A model generated the notes under the pieces. The model saw only the letters and a program-made list of their open reading frames with translations, made no database searches and was not told the origin of the DNA. The position numbers were made by a program, and so were the translations under genes. From Catenulispora acidiphila DSM 44928 (lineage in GTDB: Bacteria > Actinomycetota > Actinomycetes > Streptomycetales > Catenulisporaceae), in the NCBI RefSeq assembly GCF_000024025.1, contig NC_013131.1, forward strand, positions 1,798,001-1,862,000: a stretch of 64,000 bases of DNA, given 5' to 3'. Positions 43,815 through 52,381 of the stretch are shown here, one piece after another. Numbering within the stretch: the stretch's first letter is position 1; each line of letters opens with the position of its first letter.

Positions 43815-45926
43815 TCACTGCGTCGCGACCTGGGGTCCGCCTTGCTTCGCCGCGCTGGTGGCGGCGGGGGTGAGCCAGGTCAGCGCGGACTTGTCCTTCG
43901 TGAGGTTCACGTAGAGCGACACGGCGTGGACCAGGTACCGGTGGTCGGGCTGGATGTAGCCGTACTGCTCGGCGTCGCCGGTGGTCTTGTCGGACGTGCA
44001 GATGTCCGCGCCGGGCCCGCTCTTGGGGCACCAGATGCCCCAGTCCTCGACCGTGAACGCGCTCTTGGCCTGCATGTCCTTGAACGCCGTCTGCGCCGTC
44101 GAGGCGTCCGCCAGCGGCAGCACCGCTATGTCGACCATGACGCGGCCGGCGCTGTCGGTGTACGTGCCGATCGCCTGGTCGGCGCACTTGTACTGGGTCA
44201 GCATGGCCTTCAACCGCGTGCTCTCGTAAGAGTTGACGCACTTGTCGGTCCAGCGGTTGGTCGCCGTGTAGACGACGCCCTTGGAGTCCGTGAACGACAC
44301 CGGCAGCAGCGAGTCGGGGTCGAACGTCGTCTGGTCCGTCGAGGACGAGTCCCAGCTCGCCGGGTCCGTGACGGCGTCCGAGCTCTGCGTGTCCGAGTCC
44401 GACGGGCTCGAGGGCTGCGAGGAGTCCGGGCCGTTCACCGGCGCCGAGGACGTCGTGGATCCCGAGGACGGCGCCGAGGAATGCGGCACGGAAGCCGAGG
44501 TCGGGGCGGTCGGCGGGGGCGGGGTCGCCTTGTCGCTCTTGCCGCCGCCGGACAGGGCGATCGCCGCGACGACGCCGCCGACCACGACCAGCGCGCCGAT
44601 CGCGAGGCCGACGTTGCGACCGGTGTTGTCCTTCCGCGTGGGCATCGGGCTGGTCTGGAAGCCAGGACCGAAACCGGGACCAGGACCAGGACCGAAACCG
44701 GGACCGTTGCCCGGGCCCATCGGGCCCATCGGCATCGAACCACCCGGGCCGCCCGGCCCGTAGGGACCAGGACCCCCAGGACCAGGACCGAAAGGCATAG
44801 CCTGCGGCGGATAAGGAGTCTGCGACCCCCCGCCCGGACCGCCCATCGGACCACCCATCGGACCGACCGCGTCAGCGGCCATCGTCGCCGGCGCCGTGGA
44901 GACCGGGAAAGGCGTTCCCGTCCCAGGAGTGTTCGCGCCCCGAGGGCCCGGAACCGTAGCCCCCGGCGTACTGCTGTCCCCGTTCGTCCCGGCCACCATC
45001 GTCGACGGCACGAACGGATTCGGCGTGCCGCCGGACCCGGGTATCGCCTCCCTCAGCGTCCCCGAACTCGGCGTCGCCCCGCTCAGCCGCTCCAGCTCCG
45101 GACGCGCCCGCGCCGCGGTCCAGCGCGCCGCGGGGTCCTTCGTCAGCAGCCCGCTGATCAGCGGCGCCAGCGCGGGCACCCGCGTGACCGGCGCCGTGTC
45201 CTCGAACAGGATGGCCGTCAGCACCCCGACCGCCGTGTCGCGCATGAAGGGGGAGCGCCCCTCGGCCGCGTAGTACAGCGTCGCGCCGAGCGAGAACAGG
45301 TCCGAGGCGCCGTCGCTGGCCTCGCCGCGGGCGCGCTCGGGCGCCACGAACTCCGGGGAGCCGACCAGGACGCCGGAGGCCGTCATGGTCAGGTCGGCCT
45401 CCTGGACCGCGATGCCGAAGTCGGTGAGCAGCACCCGGCCGTCGGTGGTGAGCAGCACGTTCGCCGGCTTCACGTCGCGGTGCAGGATGCCCGCGGCGTG
45501 GCTGGCGGTCAGCGCGTCCAGCACGCCGAGGCCGATCTTGGCGACCTGCTCTTGGGGCAGCGGGCCGAACTGCTCGACGGCCTGCATCAGGTTCTGCGAG
45601 GGGATCAGGTCCATGATGATCCACGGCAGCCCGCGGTCGGAGACCATGTCGTGCACCGAGACGATGTGCGGGTGGTTGCGCATCCGCGCGGCGTTGCGGG
45701 CCTCGCGCTGCGCCCGCGCGAGGCGCTCGGCGCGCTCGCTGTCCGAGAGCATCGGCGGCAGCCAGACCTCCTTGACCGCCACGTCGCAGTCCAGCGCCTC
45801 GTCGTGCGCCTTCCAGACGCGCCCCATGCCGCCGGCGCCCAGCCGTTCCACGAGCCGGTACCGCCCGGCTACCAGGATCCCCTCCACGCCGTGGCTGTCC
45901 TGCTCGTTGTCGTGTTCCCCAGCCAC
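43815..45926 (-). CDS. Transmembrane Ser/Thr protein kinase, PknB-like
   Basis: 703 residues. The kinase domain (about 18-280) is intact: Gly-loop 'LGAGGMGRVW', K52 in 'VAVKEV', 'ILHRDVKPANVLL' (D151, N156), 'LLTDFGIA' (D169), 'GSPEFVAPERARG' activation/P+1 loop. A Pro/Gly-rich linker (360-425) leads to one membrane helix (about 438-458), a Ser/Thr-rich stalk and an extracytoplasmic domain with C563, C581, C633 and C643. There are no PASTA repeats, so the sensor domain differs from cell-wall-binding PknB. GTG start with GGAGGGG upstream. Likely substrates include the downstream pseudokinase, by inference. Confidence 0.93.
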   Translation of the reverse strand: MAGEHDNEQDSHGVEGILVAGRYRLVERLGAGGMGRVWKAHDEALDCDVAVKEVWLPPMLSDSERAERLARAQREARNAARMRNHPHIVSVHDMVSDRGLPWIIMDLIPSQNLMQAVEQFGPLPQEQVAKIGLGVLDALTASHAAGILHRDVKPANVLLTTDGRVLLTDFGIAVQEADLTMTASGVLVGSPEFVAPERARGEASDGASDLFSLGATLYYAAEGRSPFMRDTAVGVLTAILFEDTAPVTRVPALAPLISGLLTKDPAARWTAARARPELERLSGATPSSGTLREAIPGSGGTPNPFVPSTMVAGTNGDSSTPGATVPGPRGANTPGTGTPFPVSTAPATMAADAVGPMGGPMGGPGGGSQTPYPPQAMPFGPGPGGPGPYGPGGPGGSMPMGPMGPGNGPGFGPGPGPGFGPGFQTSPMPTRKDNTGRNVGLAIGALVVVGGVVAAIALSGGGKSDKATPPPPTAPTSASVPHSSAPSSGSTTSSAPVNGPDSSQPSSPSDSDTQSSDAVTDPASWDSSSTDQTTFDPDSLLPVSFTDSKGVVYTATNRWTDKCVNSYESTRLKAMLTQYKCADQAIGTYTDSAGRVMVDIAVLPLADASTAQTAFKDMQAKSAFTVEDWGIWCPKSGPGADICTSDKTTGDAEQYGYIQPDHRYLVHAVSLYVNLTKDKSALTWLTPAATSAAKQGGPQVATQ

Positions 45927-46001
45927 TGCTGGCCCCTCCAGAATTCCGACTTTACGCAGACCAGTGTGTCAGCACCTGCCGACCGCCGCGACCACGTGCC
46001 C

Positions 46002-46007
46002 TACCCT
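46002..46007 (+). promoter_or_regulatory. -10 box, leaderless-type start
   Basis: TACCCT ends 6 nt before the GTG at 46014 of the dioxygenase-like gene, which has no Shine-Dalgarno sequence. Confidence 0.35.
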
Positions 46008-46013
46008 GGACGG

Positions 46014-46766
46014 GTGTTGATCGCCGCCGCCGTCGTACCGCATCCACCGGTCCTCGTGCCCGAGGTCGCGCAGGGCTTTTCCCCGGACCTGGACACGCTG
46101 CGCTCCGCCTGCGAGACGGCAGTCGGCCGCCTGTACGCCGCCGGAGCCGACGAAGTGCTGATTGTAGGCGCAGGACCCGGTCAAGGTGACGATGTTGCCG
46201 CGCGGGGTGATTTCCGTGCTTACGGAGTGGATCTGACCGTTGACGGGCGGTGGGGAACGCCGGATTCGGTCACGCAGGGCACCGCTCCGATGACGCTCCC
46301 GTTCCTGATCGCCGCCTGGCTCCTGCGCGACCGTCCGACCGAGCCCGTGCGGCGGCCGGTGATGGTGGACGAACACGGCGGGGCAGTCGGCAACGGGGCA
46401 GTCGGCAACAGGGCAGTCGGCAACGGGACAGGCAGCAGCGACACAGTGAACAGCGCTGCGCGCCAAGCGATGCTGGTCCTCGGCGACGGCAGCGCCTCGC
46501 GCACCCCGCAAGCGCCCGGCCACTTCGACGAACGCGCCGAACCCTACGACGCGGCAGTCGCCCGAGCCCTCGCCACCGCGGACACCGCGGCGCTCGCCGC
46601 CCTCGATCCGGACCTGTCGCGCGCACTGCACGTCGCCGGGCTCCCCGCCTGGAAGCTCCTCGCCGACGCGGCGACCGCATCAGGAGTCGAATACGACGCC
46701 GAGCTGCTCTACGACGAAGCGCCCTACGGCGTCGGCTACTTCGTCGCCACCTGGCTCGCTCGTTGA
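46014..46766 (+). CDS. Class III extradiol dioxygenase subunit B-like protein
   Basis: 250 residues. 'IAAAVVPHPPVLVPEVAQG' with a His-Pro-Pro metal-type motif, 'ETAVGRLYAAGADEVLIVGAGPG' and the C-terminal 'ELLYDEAPYGVGYFVATW' match an actinobacterial family annotated by similarity to LigB-type dioxygenases. Activity is unproven for this group. Residues about 123-138 are a low-complexity insertion (AVGN repeats, see 46381-46425), probably in a surface loop. It is divergent from the kinase gene with 87 bp between starts and convergent with the small protein gene downstream. Confidence 0.75.
   Translation: MLIAAAVVPHPPVLVPEVAQGFSPDLDTLRSACETAVGRLYAAGADEVLIVGAGPGQGDDVAARGDFRAYGVDLTVDGRWGTPDSVTQGTAPMTLPFLIAAWLLRDRPTEPVRRPVMVDEHGGAVGNGAVGNRAVGNGTGSSDTVNSAARQAMLVLGDGSASRTPQAPGHFDERAEPYDAAVARALATADTAALAALDPDLSRALHVAGLPAWKLLADAATASGVEYDAELLYDEAPYGVGYFVATWLAR
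46381..46425 (+). repeat. In-frame 15-bp tandem repeat, three copies
   Basis: GGGCAGTCGGCAACG is repeated three times (one base change), encoding AVGN-G/R units inside the dioxygenase-like protein. As a multiple of three it can vary in copy number without frameshift. Confidence 0.9.
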
Positions 46767-46787
46767 CCGTTGATCGGCACCAAGCGC

Positions 46788-46823
46788 CGCCCTATATACA
46801 GACACCGCCCTCTATAAAGACAC
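46788..46823. repeat. 18-bp direct repeat pair
   Basis: CGCCCTATATACAGACAC and CGCCCTCTATAAAGACAC lie head-to-tail just after the dioxygenase-like gene and before the terminator. They are unusually AT-rich for the window. Confidence 0.7.
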
Positions 46824-46827
46824 AGCA

Positions 46828-46863
46828 ACGGCCGCGGTCTCCATCCCTGGAGCCCGCGGCCGT
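46828..46863. terminator. Bidirectional terminator hairpin
   Basis: The 16-nt arms 46828-46843 and 46848-46863 pair with a single mismatch around a 4-nt loop, between convergent genes. Confidence 0.7.
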
Positions 46864-46915
46864 GTTGGATCCCCCATCCGACGGCGCCCGCCGCTGAACC
46901 GGCGCCGCAGGCGTG

Positions 46916-47386
46916 TCAGCCCAGCTTGTCCTTCGCCTGCCGGACCCCGGAGTCGGTCTTCTCGTCGAAACGGTTGCCGGTGGCGCCCTCGGCCATCTCC
47001 CCGGCTCTCATCTCCCCGGCCTGGTCGGCGCCGCTGGCGGCGTTGCCCTTGATGCTCTGGGTCATCCCGCCGGCGGAGTCCTTGGGCGGAGCGCCGTCGT
47101 CGCCGACGCCGGGTGCCGCCTCGCCGGCGGTGGCCACGGGCGCGCCCTCGGAGACCATGGTGGACGCGCCGGCCTCGGAATCGGCCTCGGCGCCCGCCGG
47201 GGCGTGGGCCGCGGGCGGGGCGGAAGGATCGGCCGCTTCGCCCTTCTTCTTGTCCATCATGTCCGAGACCTTGTCCTTGGCCTGGCCCGCGACGCCGCCG
47301 GCCTTGTCCCAGGCCTGCCCCGCCACGTCGCCCGCCTTGTCGGCGGCTCCGCTCACCTTGGTCTTGAACACATCGAAGATGCCCAT
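46916..47386 (-). CDS. Small antitoxin-like (MT0933/Rv0909-like) protein
   Basis: 156 residues. 'MGIFDVFKTKVSGAADKAGDVAGQAWDKAGGVAGQAKDKVSDMMDKKK' is a Lys/Ala-rich amphipathic helix pattern as in actinobacterial proteins annotated as MT0933-like antitoxins. The rest is Ala/Pro/Gly-rich and acidic, and probably disordered. No toxin gene is adjacent, so a stress-response or DNA/membrane-associated role is as likely as toxin neutralisation. ATG 47386 is the first Met of the recognisable N-terminus; the frame upstream runs antisense to miaA and is not real. Confidence 0.65.
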   Translation of the reverse strand: MGIFDVFKTKVSGAADKAGDVAGQAWDKAGGVAGQAKDKVSDMMDKKKGEAADPSAPPAAHAPAGAEADSEAGASTMVSEGAPVATAGEAAPGVGDDGAPPKDSAGGMTQSIKGNAASGADQAGEMRAGEMAEGATGNRFDEKTDSGVRQAKDKLG

Positions 47387-47464
47387 GTCGCCTGCGTTTC
47401 CTTCCGTGAAGCGGGACCTTCCCCCAAGTGGATCACGCAGAGCGTCACCTGTCGAGCCGAATCC

Positions 47465-47496
47465 GTCACTATGTGTGACAGTGTTCAGGCGCCTGA
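47465..47496. promoter_or_regulatory. Two dyads upstream of miaA
   Basis: GTCAC (47465-47469) and GTGAC (47475-47479) flank a 5-bp centre, and TCAGGCGCCTGA (47485-47496) is a perfect 12-bp palindrome. Both lie in the 168-bp region between the divergent antitoxin-like gene and miaA and may bind regulators. Confidence 0.35.
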
Positions 47497-47554
47497 CCGG
47501 CGGGTCCGGTCCGGGATGGAAGAATCGTCGGGTGAGCGCCGCAGGATCGCCAGC

Positions 47555-48469
47555 ATGAACCCAGCCACCGTCCCGGTGATCGCCGTGGTCGGCCCGACCG
47601 CCTCCGGCAAATCCGACCTCGGCGTCGCGATCGCCGAAGCGCTGCGCGGCGAGGTGGTCAACGCCGACTCGATGCAGCTGTACCAGGGCATGGATGTGGG
47701 CACCGCCAAGCTGACCGTCGCCGAGCGCCGCGGTGTCCGGCACCATCTGCTCGACGTCTGGCCGGTGACCCGCGCCGCCAACGTCGCGGAGTACCAGACG
47801 CTGGCGCGCGTCGAGACGGACCGCCTGATCGCGCGCGACCGGCCGCCGGTCTTCGTCGGCGGCTCGGGACTGTACCTGCGCGGGGCGCTGGACGAGTTCG
47901 AGTTCCCCGGCACCGACGGGCTGATCCGCGAGCGGCTGGAAGCCGAACTCGCCGAGGCCGGTCCGTTCGCGCTGCACCAGCGGCTCAAGGACCAGGACCC
48001 GCAGGCCGCCGAGACGATCCTGCCGTCCAACGGACGCCGCATCGTGCGCGCGCTGGAGGTGATCGAGCTGACCGGCGGCCGGTTCACCGCGACGCTGCCC
48101 GAGCACACCGACCACTACCCGCGCACCGTGCACCTCGGGCTGGACATCGACCGCCCCGCGCTGGACGAACGCATCACCGTGCGGGTGGACCGCATGTGGG
48201 AGGCGGGCTTCGTCCAAGAGGTGCGGGACCTGGAGCCGCAAGGACTGCGCGACGGCCTCACCGCGAGCCGCGCGCTCGGCTACGCGCAGGTCCTGCGCTT
48301 CCTGGCCGGGGAGTGGACCGAGGAGCAGGCGAAGGAGGAGACGGTGCGCGCCACCAAGCGGTTCGCGCGGCGCCAGGACTCCTGGTTCCGCCGGGACCCG
48401 CGCGTGACGTGGTTGCGCTACGACCGGTCCGACCTGCTGGAGGCGGCGCTGGATAGGATCGGGGCATGA
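47555..48469 (+). CDS. miaA: tRNA dimethylallyltransferase MiaA
   Basis: 304 residues. Transfers a dimethylallyl group from DMAPP to N6 of A37 in tRNAs reading UNN codons, the substrate for MiaB upstream. P-loop 'VVGPTASGKSDL', 'VNADSMQLYQGMDVGTAK', the DMAPP/tRNA motif 'VGGSGLYLRGALD' and 'TKRFARRQDSWFRRD' are all present. I start at ATG 47555; an in-frame ATG at 47516 would add 13 residues. The 3' end overlaps dapF by 4 bp. Confidence 0.96.
   Translation: MNPATVPVIAVVGPTASGKSDLGVAIAEALRGEVVNADSMQLYQGMDVGTAKLTVAERRGVRHHLLDVWPVTRAANVAEYQTLARVETDRLIARDRPPVFVGGSGLYLRGALDEFEFPGTDGLIRERLEAELAEAGPFALHQRLKDQDPQAAETILPSNGRRIVRALEVIELTGGRFTATLPEHTDHYPRTVHLGLDIDRPALDERITVRVDRMWEAGFVQEVRDLEPQGLRDGLTASRALGYAQVLRFLAGEWTEEQAKEETVRATKRFARRQDSWFRRDPRVTWLRYDRSDLLEAALDRIGA
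48454..48459 (+). promoter_or_regulatory. -10 box, possible internal promoter for dapF
   Basis: TAGGAT inside the last codons of miaA ends 6 nt before the dapF ATG (48466). The 12-nt string through the base before ATG is identical to that before the histidine kinase gene at 37031. Confidence 0.3.
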
Positions 48470-49347
48470 TCCTCGACGGCCTGCCGGCCCGCACCACCCT
48501 GACCAAGGGCCACGGCACCGAGAACGACTTCGTCATCGTCCCGGACCCGGACGGCACGCTGGAGATCGCGCCCTCGCGCGTCGCCGCGCTGTGCGACCGG
48601 CGAGCCGGGATCGGCGCCGACGGCGTGCTGCGCGTGGTGCGCACCGCCCGCATGCCCGGGTACGAAGACCAGGCCGCGGAGGCGGAGTTCTTCATGGACT
48701 ACCGCAACGCCGACGGCAGCGTGGCCGAGATGTGCGGCAACGGCGTCCGTGTCTTCGCGCTGTTCGTCACGGCGCGCGGACTGGTCAAGGGCGGCGGCGT
48801 CGGCGAACCGGTGGAGTTCGCCGTGGGCACGCGCGGCGGGATCAAGCGCGTGACGCTGAGGGCCACCGGCGAGAACACCGCGGACGTGACCGTCGACATG
48901 GGCATCCCGGTGTTCCCGACCGAACGCGGCGCCGTCACGGTCGACGTCCACGGGACGCCGCGCGACGCAGTGGACGTGGATATGGGGAATCCGCACGCTG
49001 TCGTCTTCGTGGACTCCACCGACGATGCCGGATCTCTCTATGAGATGCCCACTGTGTCGCCCACAGGCGTCTACGCAGAGGGCGTCAACGTGGAGTTCGC
49101 CGCGGACGTCGCTCCGCGCCACCTCGCCATGCGCGTCTACGAACGCGGCGTCGGCGAGACGCGTTCCTGCGGCACCGGAGCCTGCGCGGTGATGATCGCC
49201 GCCGCGCGCCGCGACGCCGCGGACGCCGGGACCGAGTACACCGTGGACGTTCTCGGCGGCCGGCTGCGCTTCGTCGAGCGCGCCGACGGCCACCTGGAGA
49301 TGACCGGGCCGGCGGCGCTGGTCTTCGACATCATGGAGTCCCGCTGA
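48466..49347 (+). CDS. dapF: Diaminopimelate epimerase DapF
   Basis: 293 residues. Interconverts LL- and meso-diaminopimelate for lysine and peptidoglycan synthesis, by a cofactor-free two-base mechanism. The two catalytic cysteines are C90 in '[10 protein letters not shown]' and C235 in '[10 protein letters not shown]'. '[11 protein letters not shown]' is the N-terminal signature (usually GxGNDF; here TEND). The ATG overlaps the miaA stop (ATGA). Confidence 0.96.
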   Translation: MILDGLPARTTLTKGHGTENDFVIVPDPDGTLEIAPSRVAALCDRRAGIGADGVLRVVRTARMPGYEDQAAEAEFFMDYRNADGSVAEMCGNGVRVFALFVTARGLVKGGGVGEPVEFAVGTRGGIKRVTLRATGENTADVTVDMGIPVFPTERGAVTVDVHGTPRDAVDVDMGNPHAVVFVDSTDDAGSLYEMPTVSPTGVYAEGVNVEFAADVAPRHLAMRVYERGVGETRSCGTGACAVMIAAARRDAADAGTEYTVDVLGGRLRFVERADGHLEMTGPAALVFDIMESR

Positions 49348-49348
49348 C

Positions 49349-50440
49349 ATGTCGACCACCGCTCCGTACGACGCTTTGCTCCTGGTGTCCTTCGGCGGTC
49401 CCGAAGGACCCGAGGACGTGGTGCCCTTCCTGGAGAACGTGACCCGCGGCCGCGGCATCCCGCCGGAGCGGCTCAAGGAGGTCGGCGCGCACTACTTCGA
49501 GTTCGGCGGCGTCAGCCCGATCAACGCGCAGTGCCGCGACCTCATCGCCGCGCTGCGCCAGGACTTCGCGGACACCGGCCTGAAGCTCCCGATCTACTGG
49601 GGCAACCGGAACTGGTCGCCGTTCCTCGCCGACACGCTCGCCGAGATGGAGGCCGACGGAGTCCGGCGCGCGCTCGCGGTGTTCACCAGTGCCTACTCCT
49701 CGTACTCCGGCTGCCGGCAGTACCGCGAGGATCTGGCGCGGGCGCTAGAGCAGTCCGGCACCTCGATCCAGTTCGACAAGATCCGGCCGTATTTCAACGA
49801 GCCCGGGTTCGTCGAGCCGATGGCGGACGCTGTCGCGGCGGCGGTCGCAGGGCTGCCGGAGAGCGCGCGTATGGCGCCGCGCCTGGTGTTCGTCACGCAC
49901 TCGCTGCCGCGCACCTATGCCGAGACCTCCGGTCCGATCGGCGGCGCGTACGTCTCGCAGCACCTGGAAGTGGCGCGTCTGGTGGCCGAGGGCGTCAGCC
50001 GCCGCACCGGCCTGGTGCTCCCGCACGAACTCGTCTTCTGCTCGCGCAGCGGACCGCCGCAGATGCCGTGGCTGGAGCCGGACGTCAACGACCACCTGCG
50101 CGACATCAAGGCGCAGGGCGCGACCGGCGCGGTGCTCGCTCCGATCGGCTTCGTCTCCGACCACATGGAGGTCATCTACGACCTCGACACCCAGGCCGCC
50201 GAGACCGCGCAGGAGATCGGCCTGCCGATGGCGCGCGCCGCCACGGTCGGGACCGATCCGCGGTTCGTCGCCGGACTGCGCCGCCTGATCCTGGAGCGCG
50301 CCGCGGTGGCCCGCGGGGACAGCGAGGGCGAATCGCTGTCGACGGTCGTCGGCCGGCTGCGCGCCTTCCCCGACGTGTGTCCCCTGAACTGTTGCCCGAA
50401 CCCGCGCGCGCCGCTCCCGGCGGTGGCGGGGGAGGATTAG
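49349..50440 (+). CDS. hemH: Ferrochelatase (coproporphyrin type, CpfC/HemH)
   Basis: 363 residues. Inserts Fe2+ into a porphyrin; actinobacteria use the coproporphyrin route, so coproporphyrin III is the likely substrate. Catalytic His184 is in 'VFVTHSLP', and the conserved Glu is in '[15 protein letters not shown]'. C122 ('SGCRQY') and the C-terminal '[10 protein letters not shown]' (C344, C348, C349) are candidate [2Fe-2S] ligands, as in mycobacterial ferrochelatase. It starts 1 bp after the dapF stop, consistent with an operon. Confidence 0.94.
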   Translation: MSTTAPYDALLLVSFGGPEGPEDVVPFLENVTRGRGIPPERLKEVGAHYFEFGGVSPINAQCRDLIAALRQDFADTGLKLPIYWGNRNWSPFLADTLAEMEADGVRRALAVFTSAYSSYSGCRQYREDLARALEQSGTSIQFDKIRPYFNEPGFVEPMADAVAAAVAGLPESARMAPRLVFVTHSLPRTYAETSGPIGGAYVSQHLEVARLVAEGVSRRTGLVLPHELVFCSRSGPPQMPWLEPDVNDHLRDIKAQGATGAVLAPIGFVSDHMEVIYDLDTQAAETAQEIGLPMARAATVGTDPRFVAGLRRLILERAAVARGDSEGESLSTVVGRLRAFPDVCPLNCCPNPRAPLPAVAGED

Positions 50441-50469
50441 CAAGATCCCTATAGGAAGGTCCACCCCTC

Positions 50470-51294
50470 ATGTCTGACAACGCCGATCCCAAGGAACTGC
50501 TGGAACTGGCGGTGCGTCTGGCCGCCGAGGCGGGACGGCTCCTGGTCGAGGACCGTCCGCGCGATCTCGGGGTGGCCGAGACCAAGTCCAGCCCGACCGA
50601 CATTGTGACGGTCATGGATCAGCGTTCGGAGAAGCTGATCGTCGAGGGCATCCTCGCCGAGCGGCCCGACGACGGCATCCTCGGCGAGGAGGGCTCGGAG
50701 CGCGCGGGGACCTCCGGGGTGCGGTGGGTGATCGATCCGGTCGACGGCACGGTGAACTACCTCTACGAGCTTCCGATGTGGGCCGTCTCGATCGGGGTGG
50801 AGATCGACGGCGAGATGGCCGCCGGCGTGGTCGAGATACCGATGCTGCGCGAGAGGTTCACCGCGATGCGCGGGCACGGCGCTTTTCTCAACGGAGAGCC
50901 GATCCGCGCCTTTAGCGCGCAGTCGGAGGGCAAGCCGGTGCCGCTGGAGCGCGCGCTGGTCGCCACCGGTTTCGGGTACGCGGCGCAGCGGCGTGCGGTG
51001 CAGGGCGCGATCGTGGCGGAGTTGATGCCGCTGGTGCGGGACATCCGGCGCGGGGGTTCGGCGGCGATCGATCTGTGCTCGGTGGCGTGCGGACGCGTGG
51101 ACGCCTACTACGAGCGCGGGGCGAAGCCGTGGGACTTGGCGGCCGGCGCACTCATCGCCCAGGAAGCCGGGGCGATGGTCGGCGGCCTATATGGAGCGGC
51201 CGCCTCCGACGAGATGACGGTGGCGGCCGCTGACGGGCTTTTCCAGGCCTTGCGCGAGTTTCTTGAGGGACGCAACGCGGCGCGGGACTCCTGA
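50470..51294 (+). CDS. Inositol monophosphatase family protein (SuhB-like)
   Basis: 274 residues, Mg2+-dependent Li+-sensitive phosphatase fold. Metal-binding motifs 'GILGEEGSE', 'WVIDPVDGTVNYLYELP' and 'KPWDLAAGALIAQEAGA' are complete. Likely substrates are inositol-1-phosphate, histidinol phosphate or related sugar phosphates. It follows hemH by 29 bp in the same direction. Confidence 0.92.
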   Translation: MSDNADPKELLELAVRLAAEAGRLLVEDRPRDLGVAETKSSPTDIVTVMDQRSEKLIVEGILAERPDDGILGEEGSERAGTSGVRWVIDPVDGTVNYLYELPMWAVSIGVEIDGEMAAGVVEIPMLRERFTAMRGHGAFLNGEPIRAFSAQSEGKPVPLERALVATGFGYAAQRRAVQGAIVAELMPLVRDIRRGGSAAIDLCSVACGRVDAYYERGAKPWDLAAGALIAQEAGAMVGGLYGAAASDEMTVAAADGLFQALREFLEGRNAARDS

Positions 51295-51339
51295 GGGGTT
51301 GAGGGAGGGAGTCCGGCACCTTCCTGCCGGGATTTCCGG

Positions 51340-51522
51340 TCAGGCGGCGCGGGGGAGGTCGTCGCGGACCTCCACGTGGTGGTTCGCGGCGATCCGGAGC
51401 AGGTTGTCCAGCTCCGCCTGTTCCACCTGCACCGCGTAAACGTCCTCGGCGATCATCGCACCTTGCAGGCGGGACTTCGTCTCGCGGATACGCTGGGTCA
51501 GGCCGGTGACGAATTCGAGCAT
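51340..51522 (-). CDS. Small conserved hypothetical protein
   Basis: 60 residues, predicted all-helical ('MLEFVTGLTQRIRETKSRLQGAMIAEDVYAVQVEQAELDNLLRIAANHHVEV'). AGGAG lies 8 nt upstream of the ATG, a strong ribosome site. Similar tiny helical proteins are common in actinobacteria, with no function I can name. It is convergent with the phosphatase gene. Confidence 0.7.
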   Translation of the reverse strand: MLEFVTGLTQRIRETKSRLQGAMIAEDVYAVQVEQAELDNLLRIAANHHVEVRDDLPRAA

Positions 51523-51595
51523 GGTCTCTCTCCTGCGGGGGTGACGCTAGGGGGCTTCGTGCCTTCTGCCCGGCATCCTCGCCAGGGAAACTTTG

Positions 51596-51663
51596 GATCA
51601 CCTGAGAAAACCCTGTGATCATGAGACGTGTGTCACTTACCCGGTGTTTACCTGGTGACCAGG
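51596..51663. promoter_or_regulatory. Inverted repeats upstream of OmpR-type regulator
   Basis: GATCAC (51596-51601)/GTGATC (51615-51620) with a 13-nt spacer, and a perfect 13-bp dyad CCTGGTGACCAGG (51651-51663), lie upstream of the response regulator start. They are candidates for autoregulatory binding. Confidence 0.35.
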
Positions 51664-51724
51664 CATGATGGGCGCCGGACCCGGAGCGCCGGGGACCGCC
51701 TGCCGGACCGAGGGAGAGCGCGCT

Positions 51725-52381
51725 GTGCGGGTGCTGGTCGTGGAGGACGAGCAGGTGCTGGCCGACGCCGTGGCCACCGGGCTCCGCCGGGACTCCATGG
51801 CGGTGGACGTCGTCTACGACGGCGACGCCGCGCTGGAACGGATAGCCGTCAACGACTACGACGTGGTCGTGCTGGACCGCGACCTGCCTCTGGTGCACGG
51901 CGACGACGTCTGCCGCCACATCGTGCACAGCGGTCTGTCGACCCGGGTCCTGATGCTGACGGCGGCCGGCGACGTCGCGGACCGCGTGGAGGGCCTGACC
52001 CTCGGCGCCGACGACTACCTGGCGAAGCCTTTCGCGTTCCCAGAGCTGATAGCGCGCATCCGCGCTCTGGGCCGCCGCGCGGTCCCGGCGCTGCCGCCGG
52101 TGCTGGAGCGCGCGGGTATTCGCGTGGATCCCAGCCGGCGCGAGGTTATGCGGGACGGACGGCTGGTGCCGTTGTCCCCCAAGGAATTCGCGGTACTGGA
52201 AGTCCTTATGCGGGCCGACGGTGCGGCTGTGAGTTCCGAGCAGTTGCTGGAGAAGGCGTGGGACGAGAACGCCGACCCGTTCACCAACGTGGTGCGCGTC
52301 ACGGTGATGACGCTGCGCCGCAAGCTCGGTGAGCCGCCGGTGGTGCTGACCGTTCCCGGCGCGGGCTACCGGATTCCCTGA
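51725..52381 (+). CDS. OmpR-family response regulator
   Basis: 218 residues. Receiver domain with 'VRVLVVEDEQ', phosphoacceptor D51 in 'VVVLDRDLP', 'DYLAKPF' (Lys), then the winged-helix effector ('PLSPKEFAVLEVLMRADGAAVSSEQLLEKAW', 'VVRVTVMTLRRKLG', 'VPGAGYRI'). I start at GTG 51725, where the receiver begins and GGGAGAGCG precedes. An ATG at 51665 would add 20 residues of unstructured sequence. It overlaps the kinase gene by 1 bp (TGATG). Confidence 0.92.
   Translation: MRVLVVEDEQVLADAVATGLRRDSMAVDVVYDGDAALERIAVNDYDVVVLDRDLPLVHGDDVCRHIVHSGLSTRVLMLTAAGDVADRVEGLTLGADDYLAKPFAFPELIARIRALGRRAVPALPPVLERAGIRVDPSRREVMRDGRLVPLSPKEFAVLEVLMRADGAAVSSEQLLEKAWDENADPFTNVVRVTVMTLRRKLGEPPVVLTVPGAGYRIP

Noticed and set aside
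42179-43873. Rightward 564-residue frame rich in Ser/Glu antisense to the pseudokinase
   Set aside because: It is the mirror image of the Ser/Asp codon repeat on the other strand. The leftward frame has a recognisable kinase-like start, membrane helix and conserved C-terminal domain, the rightward one has none.
43842-46766. 974-codon rightward frame antisense to the kinase and continuing into the dioxygenase-like gene
   Set aside because: Only its last 250 codons are real (start at 46014); the upstream part is antisense noise, Arg/Gly-rich.
46916-47386. Complete toxin-antitoxin pair
   Set aside because: The small protein resembles MT0933-type antitoxins, but no toxin-like gene is adjacent on either side.
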